Shown one piece after another: positions 35,908 to 44,563 of a stretch of DNA of 64,000 bases; the stretch's first letter is position 1; the number at the start of each line of letters is the position of its first letter. The notes under the pieces were generated by a model. The model searched no databases. It was given only the letters and a program-made list of their open reading frames with translations, and was not told the DNA's origin. This stretch comes from Archangium violaceum (GTDB lineage: Bacteria; Myxococcota; Myxococcia; Myxococcales; Myxococcaceae), in the NCBI RefSeq assembly GCF_016859125.1, contig NZ_CP069338.1, forward strand, positions 9,427,501 to 9,491,500. Direction: 5' to 3'. A program made the position numbers and the translations under genes.

Positions 35908-37230
35908 CTACTGTCCGTCCCAGTTCGAGAACGGTGCGTCGGGCGTCATCGCGATCTCGTAGGGCGTGCCGTTCAGGATGTTCTCGGACGCCGTCCCCGT
36001 ACTCTGGTGGATCATGTATGAGTAGGAGCGTCCCTCCTTCTCGATGATGTTCCCCACGAGCTCCACGCCGTCCACATGGTAGAGGATGATGGAGGCGTTG
36101 CGCACGCTGTTCCGACGGACCGTGACGAGCGAGTCGTACATCAGGTCGATCGAGCAGCCCTCGAGCGTGTTCTCCTCGACCAGGTTCCGCGTTGGATTCG
36201 TGCGCGGCGCCTTGTGGGAGTACTCGAGGATCCCCATCTTCCCGTTCGCGGAGCCCAGCGCCATGGTGATGTGGTTCCCACGGATGATCTGATCGGTGTT
36301 GCTCCAATAGATGATGGGGCCGTCGATGTAGCGGTTTCCGTCTCCGTCCCGCATGGTGTTGCGCTCCAGGAGGACGCCGCGACCGTCGGTGTTGACGAAG
36401 TCACCCCCTCGGTTGTGGTGGAACTGGTTGCCGCGGATCGTGATGTCCTGGCTCTTGTACTTCAGGCTCTCGATGTCGATCCCGAACTGCGGCGCCGTCC
36501 CGTTGATGTGGTGGATCTCGTTGTTCTCGATCAGGACGCGCATACCACCGACGATCGAAATGCCCTGACGACGGTTGTCGAAGATCTCGCTGTGGGTGAT
36601 GGAAACGTCCTTGCAGGAGGAGCCCTCCTCGCCCTGCGCGACGATCAGGACGCCGTCGCCAATCGCCTTGCTCAGGCGGACGCGGTCGATGGCGACGCGC
36701 TCGCTCTCGTCCTCGATGCAGATGCAGTGGCCCTCCTCTCCATTCACCTTGAAGTCATGGACGTCGCGGTCGCCGATGATCGACCCGCCTGAGACGCCCA
36801 CATCATGCGCGTGAGAGATGTCGATCACGCAGTAGGCCCAGGTGTCGGTCGGACGGAGTTGGAGCACCGTGTCGTCGTCCATCACCAGGATCATCCGGCT
36901 CGGGAGGACGATCCCTCCCGTGTAGGAATCCGAGAGCTTCTTCCCGATGGAGTAATGGCCGGTCGGGAGTTTCACGCGGCCGCAGCCCTCGTCGACGAGC
37001 GCCTGGAGGGCGGCGTTGATGCCATCGGTCGTCTCGTCCGGGTGTGTCCCGTCGTTCCAGATGTTCCACCTCGTCAGCTCGATGGTGCACTCCTTCGCCG
37101 GTACATTCGGCGAAGTCGGCAGCGGCGGAGCGGACGGCTCGGATCCTTGACCGGGGTCGGGATCGGATGCGCAGGCGGCGAGGAGGAGCGAGCTGGCGAG
37201 GACGATGTATCCGCGAGGTGAGAGTTTCAT
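35908..37230 (-). CDS. Right-handed beta-helix lipoprotein, pectate-lyase-like
   Basis: 440 residues. Lipobox LLAAC (Cys20) and a Pro-rich linker precede a parallel beta-helix with repeats of the form 'v.I.n..I.....gI.i' (about 130-420), including VLIENNEIHHINGT and ITIRGNQFHHNRGG. Such folds occur in polysaccharide lyases and epimerases. The start of the domain (WNIWNDGTHPDETTDGINAA) resembles the Pectate_lyase_3 N-terminal region. Active-site residues cannot be assigned. ATG 37230 begins the signal peptide. Confidence 0.7.
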   Translation of the reverse strand: MKLSPRGYIVLASSLLLAACASDPDPGQGSEPSAPPLPTSPNVPAKECTIELTRWNIWNDGTHPDETTDGINAALQALVDEGCGRVKLPTGHYSIGKKLSDSYTGGIVLPSRMILVMDDDTVLQLRPTDTWAYCVIDISHAHDVGVSGGSIIGDRDVHDFKVNGEEGHCICIEDESERVAIDRVRLSKAIGDGVLIVAQGEEGSSCKDVSITHSEIFDNRRQGISIVGGMRVLIENNEIHHINGTAPQFGIDIESLKYKSQDITIRGNQFHHNRGGDFVNTDGRGVLLERNTMRDGDGNRYIDGPIIYWSNTDQIIRGNHITMALGSANGKMGILEYSHKAPRTNPTRNLVEENTLEGCSIDLMYDSLVTVRRNSVRNASIILYHVDGVELVGNIIEKEGRSYSYMIHQSTGTASENILNGTPYEIAMTPDAPFSNWDGQ

Positions 37231-37430
37231 CAGTGCGCACGCTACAGCGCCCGGACCGCTCGACGAACACAGATGAACGACGGGATGGATGCGCACGGAC
37301 TCCGAGTGCTCCGCATCCACGCGGCGGGCGAATCATCCTTCGAACTGCTGGGCGCTCTACCCAATGCTGGATGAGGGATGAAGAGTTGAGCGACCAGCTT
37401 GCCCCGTACGCGCCCCTGCGCCCCGGGTGA

Positions 37431-38123
37431 CTATTTCTCGCGCAGTGCGGCGAGGACCTCGCGCGCGGCGGCTACGGACGAGGCCGGGTTCTGTCCGGTG
37501 ACGAGCCGCCCGTCACGCACCGCGAAGCTGCCCCACATGGGGCCGGACTCGAAGCGGGCGCCCTGCTCCCGCAGCCGGGTCTCCAGGGGGAAGGGCACCA
37601 CCGTGTCCAGCCTCACCGCCTTCTCCTCCTCGTTGGTGAAGGCCGCCACGCGCTTGCCCTCCACGATGGGTTTGCCATCCGGTCCCTTCACGCCCACGAG
37701 GGCCGCCGGCCCGTGGCAGACGGCCGAGACCACCGCGCCCCGGGCATACGCCGTCGTGAGCAGCGAGTGCAACGGCGCGTGCGTCGCCAGGTCCCACATC
37801 ACGCCGTGGCCGCCCACCACGAAGTAGGCGTCATAGGTGTCCTTCACCTTCTCGAGGACGAGGGTGTTCGCGAGCTTCTTCTTCGCCGTCTCGTCCGCGA
37901 GGAAGGCGCGGGTGGCCTCGGAGGCCTCCTTCTCGCTCTTGGGGTCCGCCGGGGCCATTCCGCCCAGGGGCGAGGCGATGTCCACCTGCGCGCCCGCCTT
38001 CGTGAACTCGGCGTAGGGGGCCGCCATCTCCTCGAGCCAGAAGCCGGTGGTCTCCTTCGTGTTTCCCAACTGCGTGTGACTGGTGACGATCAGCAGGATC
38101 TTCACGGCGGTCAGTGCCTTCAT
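37431..38123 (-). CDS. DJ-1/PfpI-family protein, Hsp31-like
   Basis: 230 residues. Nucleophile-elbow Cys136 in SAVCHGPAAL is followed by His137; Glu in FWLEEMAAPY and GGHGVMWD complete the family pattern of the class I glutamine-amidotransferase/DJ-1 superfamily, Hsp31-like branch. Members act as glyoxalase III, deglycase or holding chaperones under stress. AAGGAG precedes ATG 38123. Divergent from a LysR gene, with a dyad site between, so it is the likely target of that regulator. Confidence 0.82.
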   Translation of the reverse strand: MKALTAVKILLIVTSHTQLGNTKETTGFWLEEMAAPYAEFTKAGAQVDIASPLGGMAPADPKSEKEASEATRAFLADETAKKKLANTLVLEKVKDTYDAYFVVGGHGVMWDLATHAPLHSLLTTAYARGAVVSAVCHGPAALVGVKGPDGKPIVEGKRVAAFTNEEEKAVRLDTVVPFPLETRLREQGARFESGPMWGSFAVRDGRLVTGQNPASSVAAAREVLAALREK

Positions 38124-38212
38124 GGTGCGTGCTCCTTCATCGGGCCACCCGGTACGGGGGCCAACGGAGCGGACAAGTACCGCCGCGCCTGGCTGAAGAA
38201 AATCGAGAGGCT

Positions 38213-38229
38213 CTTCGCATAATGTGAAG
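38213..38229. promoter_or_regulatory. LysR-type dyad site upstream of lysR
   Basis: CTTCGCAT-A-ATGTGAAG is an inverted repeat with one mismatch and contains TTC-N9-GAA, fitting the T-N11-A rule for LysR boxes. It ends two bases before the lysR ATG, so binding would repress lysR and could act on the divergent DJ-1 gene. Confidence 0.5.
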
Positions 38230-38231
38230 CC

Positions 38232-39149
38232 ATGCTTGGCAATCATGAAGCGTTGTGGACGCTCTGGGAGGTGAGCCGGGCGGGCACCCATGCCGCCGCG
38301 GCCGCGCGCCTGGGCATCACTCCCTCCGCCGTGGGACAGCAACTCAAGGCCCTGGAGGCGCGCGTGGGCGTGGCGCTGTTCGAGCGGGTAGGGCGGCGGG
38401 CCCGGCTCACGGCCGCGGGGACCGCGCTCGTCGAGCGTCTTGGAGAGCACCTGCCCGCCCTGGACGCCGCGCTCGAGGAGGCGTCCGAGGCCCACAGGGC
38501 GGTGCGGGGAGAAGTGTCGTTGGGTGGGCCTTGGCCCTTCTACCGGTACTGGTTGCGTCCGCGCCTGCCGGAGTTGCTGGAGCGCCATCCCGAGCTGCGC
38601 TTGAACGTGCGCTTCGACGTACCGAGCCTGCTCGTGCGCCGGCTCCTCGCGGGCGAGCTGGACGTGGCCCTCCTCGGCGTGTTGCCGGAGGCCCCGGGGT
38701 TGGAGGTGCGGCGGGTGGGCCAGGAGGAGTTCGTGGCCGTGGCCTCGCCGGGCTACGTGCGGCGGTGGGGCACACCCCGGACGGTGAGCGACTTCGGGGC
38801 CCATCGCTTCATCGCGTTCGATGCCGATCTGGCGATGCTCGGCCCATGGTGGCGCGCGGCCTTCGGTTCCCGCGAGCCGCTGCCCACGCGGGTGGTGTGC
38901 CGCATCGCCAACCTGGATGAGATGTTGGCGCTCGCCGAGGCGGGCAGCGGCATCGCGGTGCTGCCCGACTATCTGGTGGAGCCGGCGGTCCGCGCGGGAA
39001 GGGTGGTGGTGCTCACGCCGGAGTCCGGCCGGCGCTCCATCCGGCGTCCTCGAGGGATCCTCTGGGTTGCCTGGCGCCGGGCCGCGGCTCCCACGGCGCG
39101 CTTTCTCACAGTGCGAGATTGGCTCCTGGAAGGGACTCCTGGCGCCTGA
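38232..39149 (+). CDS. LysR-family regulator
   Basis: 305 residues. Winged helix at about 5-64 (ALWTLWEVSRAGTHAAAAAR, ITPSAVGQQLKALEARVG), then the periplasmic-binding-like effector domain (about 90-295). Divergent from the DJ-1/PfpI gene by 108 bases; probably regulates it and itself. Confidence 0.87.
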   Translation: MLGNHEALWTLWEVSRAGTHAAAAARLGITPSAVGQQLKALEARVGVALFERVGRRARLTAAGTALVERLGEHLPALDAALEEASEAHRAVRGEVSLGGPWPFYRYWLRPRLPELLERHPELRLNVRFDVPSLLVRRLLAGELDVALLGVLPEAPGLEVRRVGQEEFVAVASPGYVRRWGTPRTVSDFGAHRFIAFDADLAMLGPWWRAAFGSREPLPTRVVCRIANLDEMLALAEAGSGIAVLPDYLVEPAVRAGRVVVLTPESGRRSIRRPRGILWVAWRRAAAPTARFLTVRDWLLEGTPGA

Positions 39150-39250
39150 ACCGTGGCGGCGCGGGTGCCGGCCGGGTCTTCTGATTGAGAAATCAAAGAA
39201 TCATCTGACGGTATTGGATGTGATGGAAAGTGGACTGACGCTCTTCTGAT

Positions 39251-39280
39251 TTGCCTTTGGGGGCCGTTTGGGTGCATACT
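39251..39280 (+). promoter_or_regulatory. Candidate promoter of the ilv-leu operon
   Basis: TTGCCT (39251-39256) and CATACT (39275-39280) are 18 bases apart, the latter preceded by TG as in extended -10 elements. Transcription would begin near 39287, 18 bases before the leader-peptide ATG. Assigned by eye. Confidence 0.35.
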
Positions 39281-39304
39281 CGCGAGCCTCTGACTGAACG
39301 GACC

Positions 39305-39454
39305 ATGACGAACACCCTCTCCACCCTCGAGCTGACCCTTCGCCCGGCGACGAACCGTGGCGTGCGTTCGCTCGTGGTGGTGCTCGTAGTCGTCCTGGTA
39401 GCCGTAGTGCTCCTCGCGGTGCTTCTTGCGCCGGGGGCCGGGCCACCGTTCTGA
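39305..39454 (+). CDS. Val/Leu-rich attenuator leader peptide
   Basis: 49-residue peptide. Within codons 23-41 ten are Val and seven are Leu, with only two Ala between them; Ile is absent. It lies between the operon promoter region and ilvB, and its stop codon is 29 bases before the terminator hairpin. This is the composition and position of a leader peptide for branched-chain amino acid attenuation: shortage of charged Val- or Leu-tRNA stalls the ribosome in the run. It is too hydrophobic and too well placed to be chance, but translation is not shown. Ribosome-binding site is weak (CGGA). Confidence 0.75.
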   Translation: MTNTLSTLELTLRPATNRGVRSLVVVLVVVLVAVVLLAVLLAPGAGPPF

Positions 39455-39523
39455 CACTGGAGAGAATCCAGGCCTGAGCGAGAAGCCCTGCCCCCGAAAA
39501 CGGAGGCGGGGCTTTTCGTTTTT
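39433..39523 (+). promoter_or_regulatory. Transcription attenuator with competing antiterminator
   Basis: GGGGGCCGGG (39433-39442), just after the Val/Leu run and before the leader stop, can pair with CCCTGCCCCC (39486-39495), nine of ten positions. The latter is the 5' arm of the terminator hairpin, so the two structures exclude each other. A ribosome stalled in the run leaves 39433-39442 free and favours the antiterminator; one that reaches the stop codon at 39452 covers it and lets the terminator form. This is the ribosome-mediated attenuation logic known from enteric ilv, leu and trp operons. Confidence 0.7.
39484..39523 (+). terminator. Intrinsic terminator ahead of ilvB
   Basis: A 13-bp stem with one mismatch (39484-39496 with 39501-39513) closed by an AAAA loop is followed by TTTTCGTTTTT. 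It is the best intrinsic terminator in the window and lies 40 bases before ilvB, so it only makes sense as an attenuator. Confidence 0.85.
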
Positions 39524-39562
39524 CGGCGTCCTCAACCCCTCGTGGTTCGCAGTGGAGGCGCA

Positions 39563-41389
39563 ATGACGAAAGCTGGCACAAGCCCCAAGATAGAGCAGGT
39601 GCCCACGGGGCACGGCGATTCCTCGAGCGGCTCCGCCCCGGAACACGCCAGGAGTACGACGAAACGAACCGGAGCCGAAATCGTCTGGGAGGTCCTCGCC
39701 AGCGAGGGAGTCGAGGTCGTCTTTGGCTACCCGGGCGGGGCCATCATGCCCATCTACAATGCCTTGCATCAGCGGCCGATCCGCCACGTCCTCGTGCGCC
39801 ATGAGCAGGGGGCGGCACACATGGCGGATGGTTATGCGCGCGCCTCGGGAAGGGTCGGTGTGTGTCTGGCCACCTCCGGTCCAGGGGCCACCAACCTGGT
39901 GACGGGAATCGCCACCGCGATGCTGGATTCCTCCCCCCTCGTCTGTATCACCGGCCAGGTCCCCGCCTCGCTGCTGGGCAGTGACGCCTTCCAGGAGCTC
40001 GACATCACGGGCGTCACCCTCCCCATCACCAAACACAACTACCTGGTGACCCGGGCGGAGGACATCGCACCCACCCTCCGGGAAGCCTTCTTCATCGCGC
40101 GCTCGGGCCGTCCCGGGCCCGTGCTCGTGGACATCACCAAGGATGCGCAGCAGGCCACCGCCGCCATCGAGCCCCGGCCCCCGGCCGTGCGGCTGCCCGG
40201 CTACCGTCCCGCGCACCACCCATCCGCGGAGGACCTGACGCGCGCCGCCGAGCTCATCGCTGCGGCGGAGCGGCCGCTCATCCTCGCCGGTCACGGCATC
40301 ATCAAGGCCGAGGCCTCCCCGCAGCTGATGGAGCTGGTGGAGAAGACGGGCATTCCGGTGGCCAGCACGCTGCTCGGCCTGGGCGGCTTTCCGGCGACGC
40401 ACCCGCTCAGCCTCGGGATGATGGGCATGCACGGGGAGGCGTGGGTCAACACCGCCATCCAGGAGTCCGATCTCCTGATTGCCCTGGGCATGCGCTTCGA
40501 CGACCGGGTGACCGGCAACCTGAAGACGTATGCGCGCAAGGCGCGGAAGATCCACGTCGAGATCGACCCCTCCGAGCTCAACAAGAACGTCCAGGTGGAC
40601 GTCGCGCTGGCGGGGGAGCTGCGCCGGACGCTCACGGAGCTGATTCCCCGCGTCGCGCGGCGCACGTGCACCCCCTGGGTGCAGCACATCAATGCCCTCA
40701 AGAGCAACTCGGCGGCGCGAGACATCCAATACATGCCGCACAACGGGAGGCTCCACGCGGCTCACGTCATCCATGACTTGTGGTGGCTGACCCGGGGCAA
40801 GGCCCTCATGGTCACCGACGTGGGTCAGCATCAGATGTGGGAGGCCCAGTACTACCGGCATGAGCGCCCGCGGCAACTCATCACCTCCGGTGGGCTGGGG
40901 ACCATGGGCTTCGCCCTGCCGGCCGCGATGGGCGCACGCCTCGCCCAGCCGGGCGAGGAGGTCTGGGTGGTGGTGGGCGACGGCGGTTTCCAGATGTCGG
41001 CGGCCGAGCTGTCGACCTGTGCCCAGGAAGGCATCAAGCTCCACGTGGCCATCATCAACAATGGCTATCTCGGCATGGTGCGGCAGTTGCAACAGTTCTT
41101 CTATGAGAACCGCTACACCGCCACCCCCCTGAGGAACCCGGACTTCGTGAAGCTCGTCGAAGCGCACGGATTGACCGGCCTGCGCGTCACCCGGCGAGAG
41201 GAGATTCCGGATGCAGTGGCACAGGCGCGGGCCAGTCCCTGCACCGCCGTCATTGACTTCAGGGTGGAGCAGGAGGACATCGTCTACCCCATGGTTCCAG
41301 CGGGTGCGAACCTCGACGAGATGATCCGCCGTCCGCAGGATGAGAGCGAGGTCTGCGCGACCTCTCCCTGGAGCAGTGGGGCCGTCTGA
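39563..41389 (+). CDS. ilvB: Acetolactate synthase, large (catalytic) subunit
   Basis: 608 residues. ThDP-dependent enzyme joining two pyruvates, or pyruvate and 2-oxobutyrate, at the first common step of Val/Leu/Ile synthesis. Visible: VFGYPGGAIMPIYNAL and the activating Glu in VRHEQGAAHMADGYARA; the FAD region around GMMGMHGEAWVN and ALGMRFDDRVTGN; ThDP/Mg motif GDGGFQMSAAELSTCAQEGI to IINN. An N-terminal extension of about 35 residues is poorly conserved in appearance. GGAGG before ATG 39563. First structural gene of the nine-gene operon, under attenuator control. Confidence 0.96.
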   Translation: MTKAGTSPKIEQVPTGHGDSSSGSAPEHARSTTKRTGAEIVWEVLASEGVEVVFGYPGGAIMPIYNALHQRPIRHVLVRHEQGAAHMADGYARASGRVGVCLATSGPGATNLVTGIATAMLDSSPLVCITGQVPASLLGSDAFQELDITGVTLPITKHNYLVTRAEDIAPTLREAFFIARSGRPGPVLVDITKDAQQATAAIEPRPPAVRLPGYRPAHHPSAEDLTRAAELIAAAERPLILAGHGIIKAEASPQLMELVEKTGIPVASTLLGLGGFPATHPLSLGMMGMHGEAWVNTAIQESDLLIALGMRFDDRVTGNLKTYARKARKIHVEIDPSELNKNVQVDVALAGELRRTLTELIPRVARRTCTPWVQHINALKSNSAARDIQYMPHNGRLHAAHVIHDLWWLTRGKALMVTDVGQHQMWEAQYYRHERPRQLITSGGLGTMGFALPAAMGARLAQPGEEVWVVVGDGGFQMSAAELSTCAQEGIKLHVAIINNGYLGMVRQLQQFFYENRYTATPLRNPDFVKLVEAHGLTGLRVTRREEIPDAVAQARASPCTAVIDFRVEQEDIVYPMVPAGANLDEMIRRPQDESEVCATSPWSSGAV

Positions 41390-41401
41390 GGAGCCAACGC
41401 C

Positions 41402-41941
41402 ATGAGCACATCCCTTCAACGGACCTTCATCGTTCACGTCGAGGATCGCCCCGGCGTCCTCAACCGTGTCATCTCGCTCTTCCGGCGCCGCGCCTACAAC
41501 ATCGACTCGCTCACGGTGGCGCGCACCGAGCGTCCCTCCATCTCACGCATCACCCTGGTGGTGGTGGTGGATGACCGAGAGGCGCGTCTGCTGGAAGCCA
41601 ATCTCTACAAGCTCATCAACGTCCTCTACGTGGAGGACGTCACGCACCAGGGCCCGCTGGTTCGCGAGCTGGCCCTCATCAAGGTGAAAGCCACCGAGGA
41701 GACCCGCCCGCAGATCCTGCAGGTCTGCGACGTGTTCCGCGCTCGTGCCATCGACGTGACGCCCTCGGCGCTGGTGGTGGAGCTCACCGGAACGCCGGAC
41801 AAGATCGACGGGCTCATCGAGGTGCTTCGTCCCTCCGGAATCATCGAGCTGGTACGCACCGGTGCCGTCGCGATGGAGAGGGGAGCCCGGTCCCCCCTCG
41901 CCGACGTGTTGGATGCGGCGCCCCCGGAGCAAGCGGCGTAG
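41402..41941 (+). CDS. ilvN: Acetolactate synthase, small (regulatory) subunit
   Basis: 179 residues. ACT domain at the N-terminus (FIVHVEDRPGVLNRVISLFR, then YNIDSLTVARTE) followed by the C-terminal domain of ALS small subunits (IDVTPSALVVELTGTPDKID). It activates IlvB and confers valine feedback inhibition. Starts 12 bases after ilvB. Confidence 0.95.
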   Translation: MSTSLQRTFIVHVEDRPGVLNRVISLFRRRAYNIDSLTVARTERPSISRITLVVVVDDREARLLEANLYKLINVLYVEDVTHQGPLVRELALIKVKATEETRPQILQVCDVFRARAIDVTPSALVVELTGTPDKIDGLIEVLRPSGIIELVRTGAVAMERGARSPLADVLDAAPPEQAA

Positions 41942-42029
41942 GCGAACCCTGTCATTGGCAATGCAGCAACTCCCTCCGCTCCCGAGGCGTGAGGAAGAAA
42001 CCCTCGTATTACCCAAAGAGGCAGCACGC

Positions 42030-42950
42030 ATGGACTGTAAGCACATCTGGATGAACGGGAAGCTGGTGGCCGCCGCCGAGGCGCAGATGAACTTCCTCAC
42101 GCCCGCCACGCACTACGGCATGGCGGTGTTCGAGGGCATCCGCTGCTACCGGACGGCGAAGGGGCCCGCGATCTTCCGTCTTCGCGAGCACATCGAGCGG
42201 CTCCACAGGTCCGCGACGATCCTCGGCTGGCGTGAGCTGCCCTTCAGCGTGGGGCAGCTCATCGAGGCCTGCCTGGAGACGGTCTGGGCCAATGGCCATG
42301 AGGAATGCTACATCCGCCCGCTCATCTACCTCGGTGGCGGAGGGTGGAACCTCAACATCGACAGCGGCCAGGCGCACGTGGGCATCGCCGTGTGGTCCTG
42401 GAACGCCTATCTCGGCGCGCAGGCCGCTGAAAAGGGAGTGCGCGCCAACGTCTCCTCGTTCACCCGTCACCATCCCAACGTGGTGATGACCAAGTCGAAG
42501 GTCGCGGGGAACTATCCCAACTCGGTGCTCGCCAAGACGGAGTCGGTCCGCCTGGGGTTCGACGAGGCGATCATGCTGGACACGCAGGGCCTGGTGGCCG
42601 AGTGCACCGGTGAGAACATCTTCATCGTCCGGGGCAACCGGGTGATGACGCCGCCCGAGGGGCAGATCCTCGAGGGCATCACCCGGGACACGGTGATGAT
42701 CCTGGCCCGCGAGATGGGCCTGGAGGTCAGCGCCCAGCCCATCTCGCGCGACCAGCTCTACACGGCCGACGAGGTCTTCGTCACCGGAACGGCCGCCGAG
42801 GTCATCGGCCTGCGGGAGATCGACTTCCGCACCATCGGAAACGGCCGCACCGGCCCCATCACCCAGAAGATTCAACAGGCCTATCACGCGGCCGTCCGTG
42901 GCGAGCTGCCACGCGCCGCGGAGTGGTTGACCTACGTACCCAACAGGTAG
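42030..42950 (+). CDS. ilvE: Branched-chain amino acid aminotransferase
   Basis: 306 residues, fold type IV PLP enzyme. The PLP lysine is in TKSKVAGNYPNS (Lys157), with HYGMAVFEGIRCY near the start and TADEVFVTGTAAEV near the end. It transfers amino groups to the keto acids of Val, Leu and Ile. ATG 42030 gives the usual N-terminus (IWMNGKLV); ATG 41961 would add 23 atypical residues. Lies between ilvN and leuA in the operon. Confidence 0.93.
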   Translation: MDCKHIWMNGKLVAAAEAQMNFLTPATHYGMAVFEGIRCYRTAKGPAIFRLREHIERLHRSATILGWRELPFSVGQLIEACLETVWANGHEECYIRPLIYLGGGGWNLNIDSGQAHVGIAVWSWNAYLGAQAAEKGVRANVSSFTRHHPNVVMTKSKVAGNYPNSVLAKTESVRLGFDEAIMLDTQGLVAECTGENIFIVRGNRVMTPPEGQILEGITRDTVMILAREMGLEVSAQPISRDQLYTADEVFVTGTAAEVIGLREIDFRTIGNGRTGPITQKIQQAYHAAVRGELPRAAEWLTYVPNR

Positions 42951-42981
42951 CGGTTCACAGCACAGGAGAAGAGGCGAACGG

Positions 42982-44562
42982 ATGAGTACGGAGAGCACGA
43001 AGGATCGCGTCATCATCTTCGACACCACCCTGCGCGACGGCGAGCAGTCGCCCGGCGCCAGCATGAACGTGGCGCAGAAGCTCCAGGTGGCACTCGCGCT
43101 TCGAGACCTTGGCGTGGACATCCTCGAGCTTGGATTTCCGGTCGCTTCGCAAGGGGACTTCGAGGCCGTCGCCACCGTGGCCGGGCGGGTCGAGGGCCCC
43201 ACGCTGTGCGCCCTGGCCCGTGCCAACAGGGAGGACATCGACCGGACGTGGGAGGCCCTTCGCACGGCCGAGCGCCGGCGCCTCCACGTGTTCCTCGCCA
43301 CCAGTCCGCTCCACCGCGAGTTCAAGTTGAAGATGAGCCAGGAGGAGGTCCTCCGGCGCGCCGTGGAGGCCGTGCGCTATGCGCGCGAGCGCTTCGAGGA
43401 CGTGCAGTTCTCCGCCGAGGACGCGGTGCGCACCGAGCCCGAGTTCCTCGCCGAGGTGGTGGAGCGCGTCATCGAGGCCGGCGCCACCACGGTCAACATC
43501 CCGGACACGGTGGGTTACGCGATGCCGGCCCAGTACTCCTCCCTCATCGCGTACCTGCGGCGCCACGTGCGCGGCATCGAGCGCGTCGTGCTGAGTGTCC
43601 ACTGCCACAACGACCTCGGGCTGGCGGTGGCCAACAGTCTGGCCGCGGTGGTGGAAGGCGCGCGGCAGGTGGAGTGCACCATCAATGGCATCGGCGAGCG
43701 GGCGGGCAACTGCGCACTGGAGGAGGTGGTGATGGCCCTGCGCACGCGCCACGACTTCTTCGGCGTGCGGACCGGCATCCGCACCGAGCGTCTGTATCCC
43801 ACCAGCCGGCTGCTCTCCAACGTCACGGGGCTGCAGGTCCAGCGCAACAAGGCCGTGGTGGGGCAGAACGCCTTCGCCCACGAGGCGGGCATCCATCAGC
43901 ACGGAGTGCTGATGCACCGGGGCACCTACGAGATCATGCGTGCCGAGGACGTGGGATTCACCGGCAACAGCCTGGTGCTGGGCAAGCACAGCGGCCGCCA
44001 CGTGCTGCGCCAGCGGGTGAAGGAGCTCGGCTACCAGCTGGACGGTCCGCAGATCGACAAGCTGTTCGAGGAGTTCAAGCGGCTGGCGGATCACAAGAAG
44101 GAGGTCTTCGACGCGGACCTGGAGGCCCTCATCCAGGGATTCATCGGCCCTCGGGAGCAGCCGGCCTGGAAGCTGGAGACGCTCAGCTGTGTCTCCGGTG
44201 TGGGGACCGTCCCCTCGGCCACCGTCTGCCTCGAGCACTCCGATGGGCGCCGGGTCCGCGATGCCGCGTGCGGCGATGGGCCCGTGGACGCCGTCTTCAA
44301 GGCCGTCGAGCGCATCACCGGCCAGCAGGTCCGCCTGTGTCGCTACCAGGTGACGAGCGTCACCGACGGCGAGGATGCCCAGGGGCATGTCGACCTGGAG
44401 GTGGAATCAGGCACCCGCCGGTTCCGCGGCCGGGCCGTGAGCACCGACATCATCGTCGCGAGCGCCCGTGCCCTGCTCGAAGCCCTCAACCGGGCGGCCA
44501 ACACCACGAGCCCCATCCCCGTTTCCAGCCACGACGTCCCCTCCATGGAAGTGAGCGCGTGA
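42982..44562 (+). CDS. leuA: 2-Isopropylmalate synthase
   Basis: 526 residues, full length with the C-terminal LeuA dimer/regulatory domain (about 395-510), so leucine feedback is expected. The catalytic TIM barrel shows [35 protein letters not shown] and GIGERAGN, with the metal-binding HxH in SVHCHND. Condenses 2-ketoisovalerate with acetyl-CoA. Ribosome-binding site AGGAGAAG upstream. Confidence 0.95.
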   Translation: MSTESTKDRVIIFDTTLRDGEQSPGASMNVAQKLQVALALRDLGVDILELGFPVASQGDFEAVATVAGRVEGPTLCALARANREDIDRTWEALRTAERRRLHVFLATSPLHREFKLKMSQEEVLRRAVEAVRYARERFEDVQFSAEDAVRTEPEFLAEVVERVIEAGATTVNIPDTVGYAMPAQYSSLIAYLRRHVRGIERVVLSVHCHNDLGLAVANSLAAVVEGARQVECTINGIGERAGNCALEEVVMALRTRHDFFGVRTGIRTERLYPTSRLLSNVTGLQVQRNKAVVGQNAFAHEAGIHQHGVLMHRGTYEIMRAEDVGFTGNSLVLGKHSGRHVLRQRVKELGYQLDGPQIDKLFEEFKRLADHKKEVFDADLEALIQGFIGPREQPAWKLETLSCVSGVGTVPSATVCLEHSDGRRVRDAACGDGPVDAVFKAVERITGQQVRLCRYQVTSVTDGEDAQGHVDLEVESGTRRFRGRAVSTDIIVASARALLEALNRAANTTSPIPVSSHDVPSMEVSA

Positions 44563-44563
44563 C

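Noticed and set aside
41961..42029. Upstream ATG for ilvE
   Set aside because: It adds 23 residues not typical of the family and has no ribosome-binding site.
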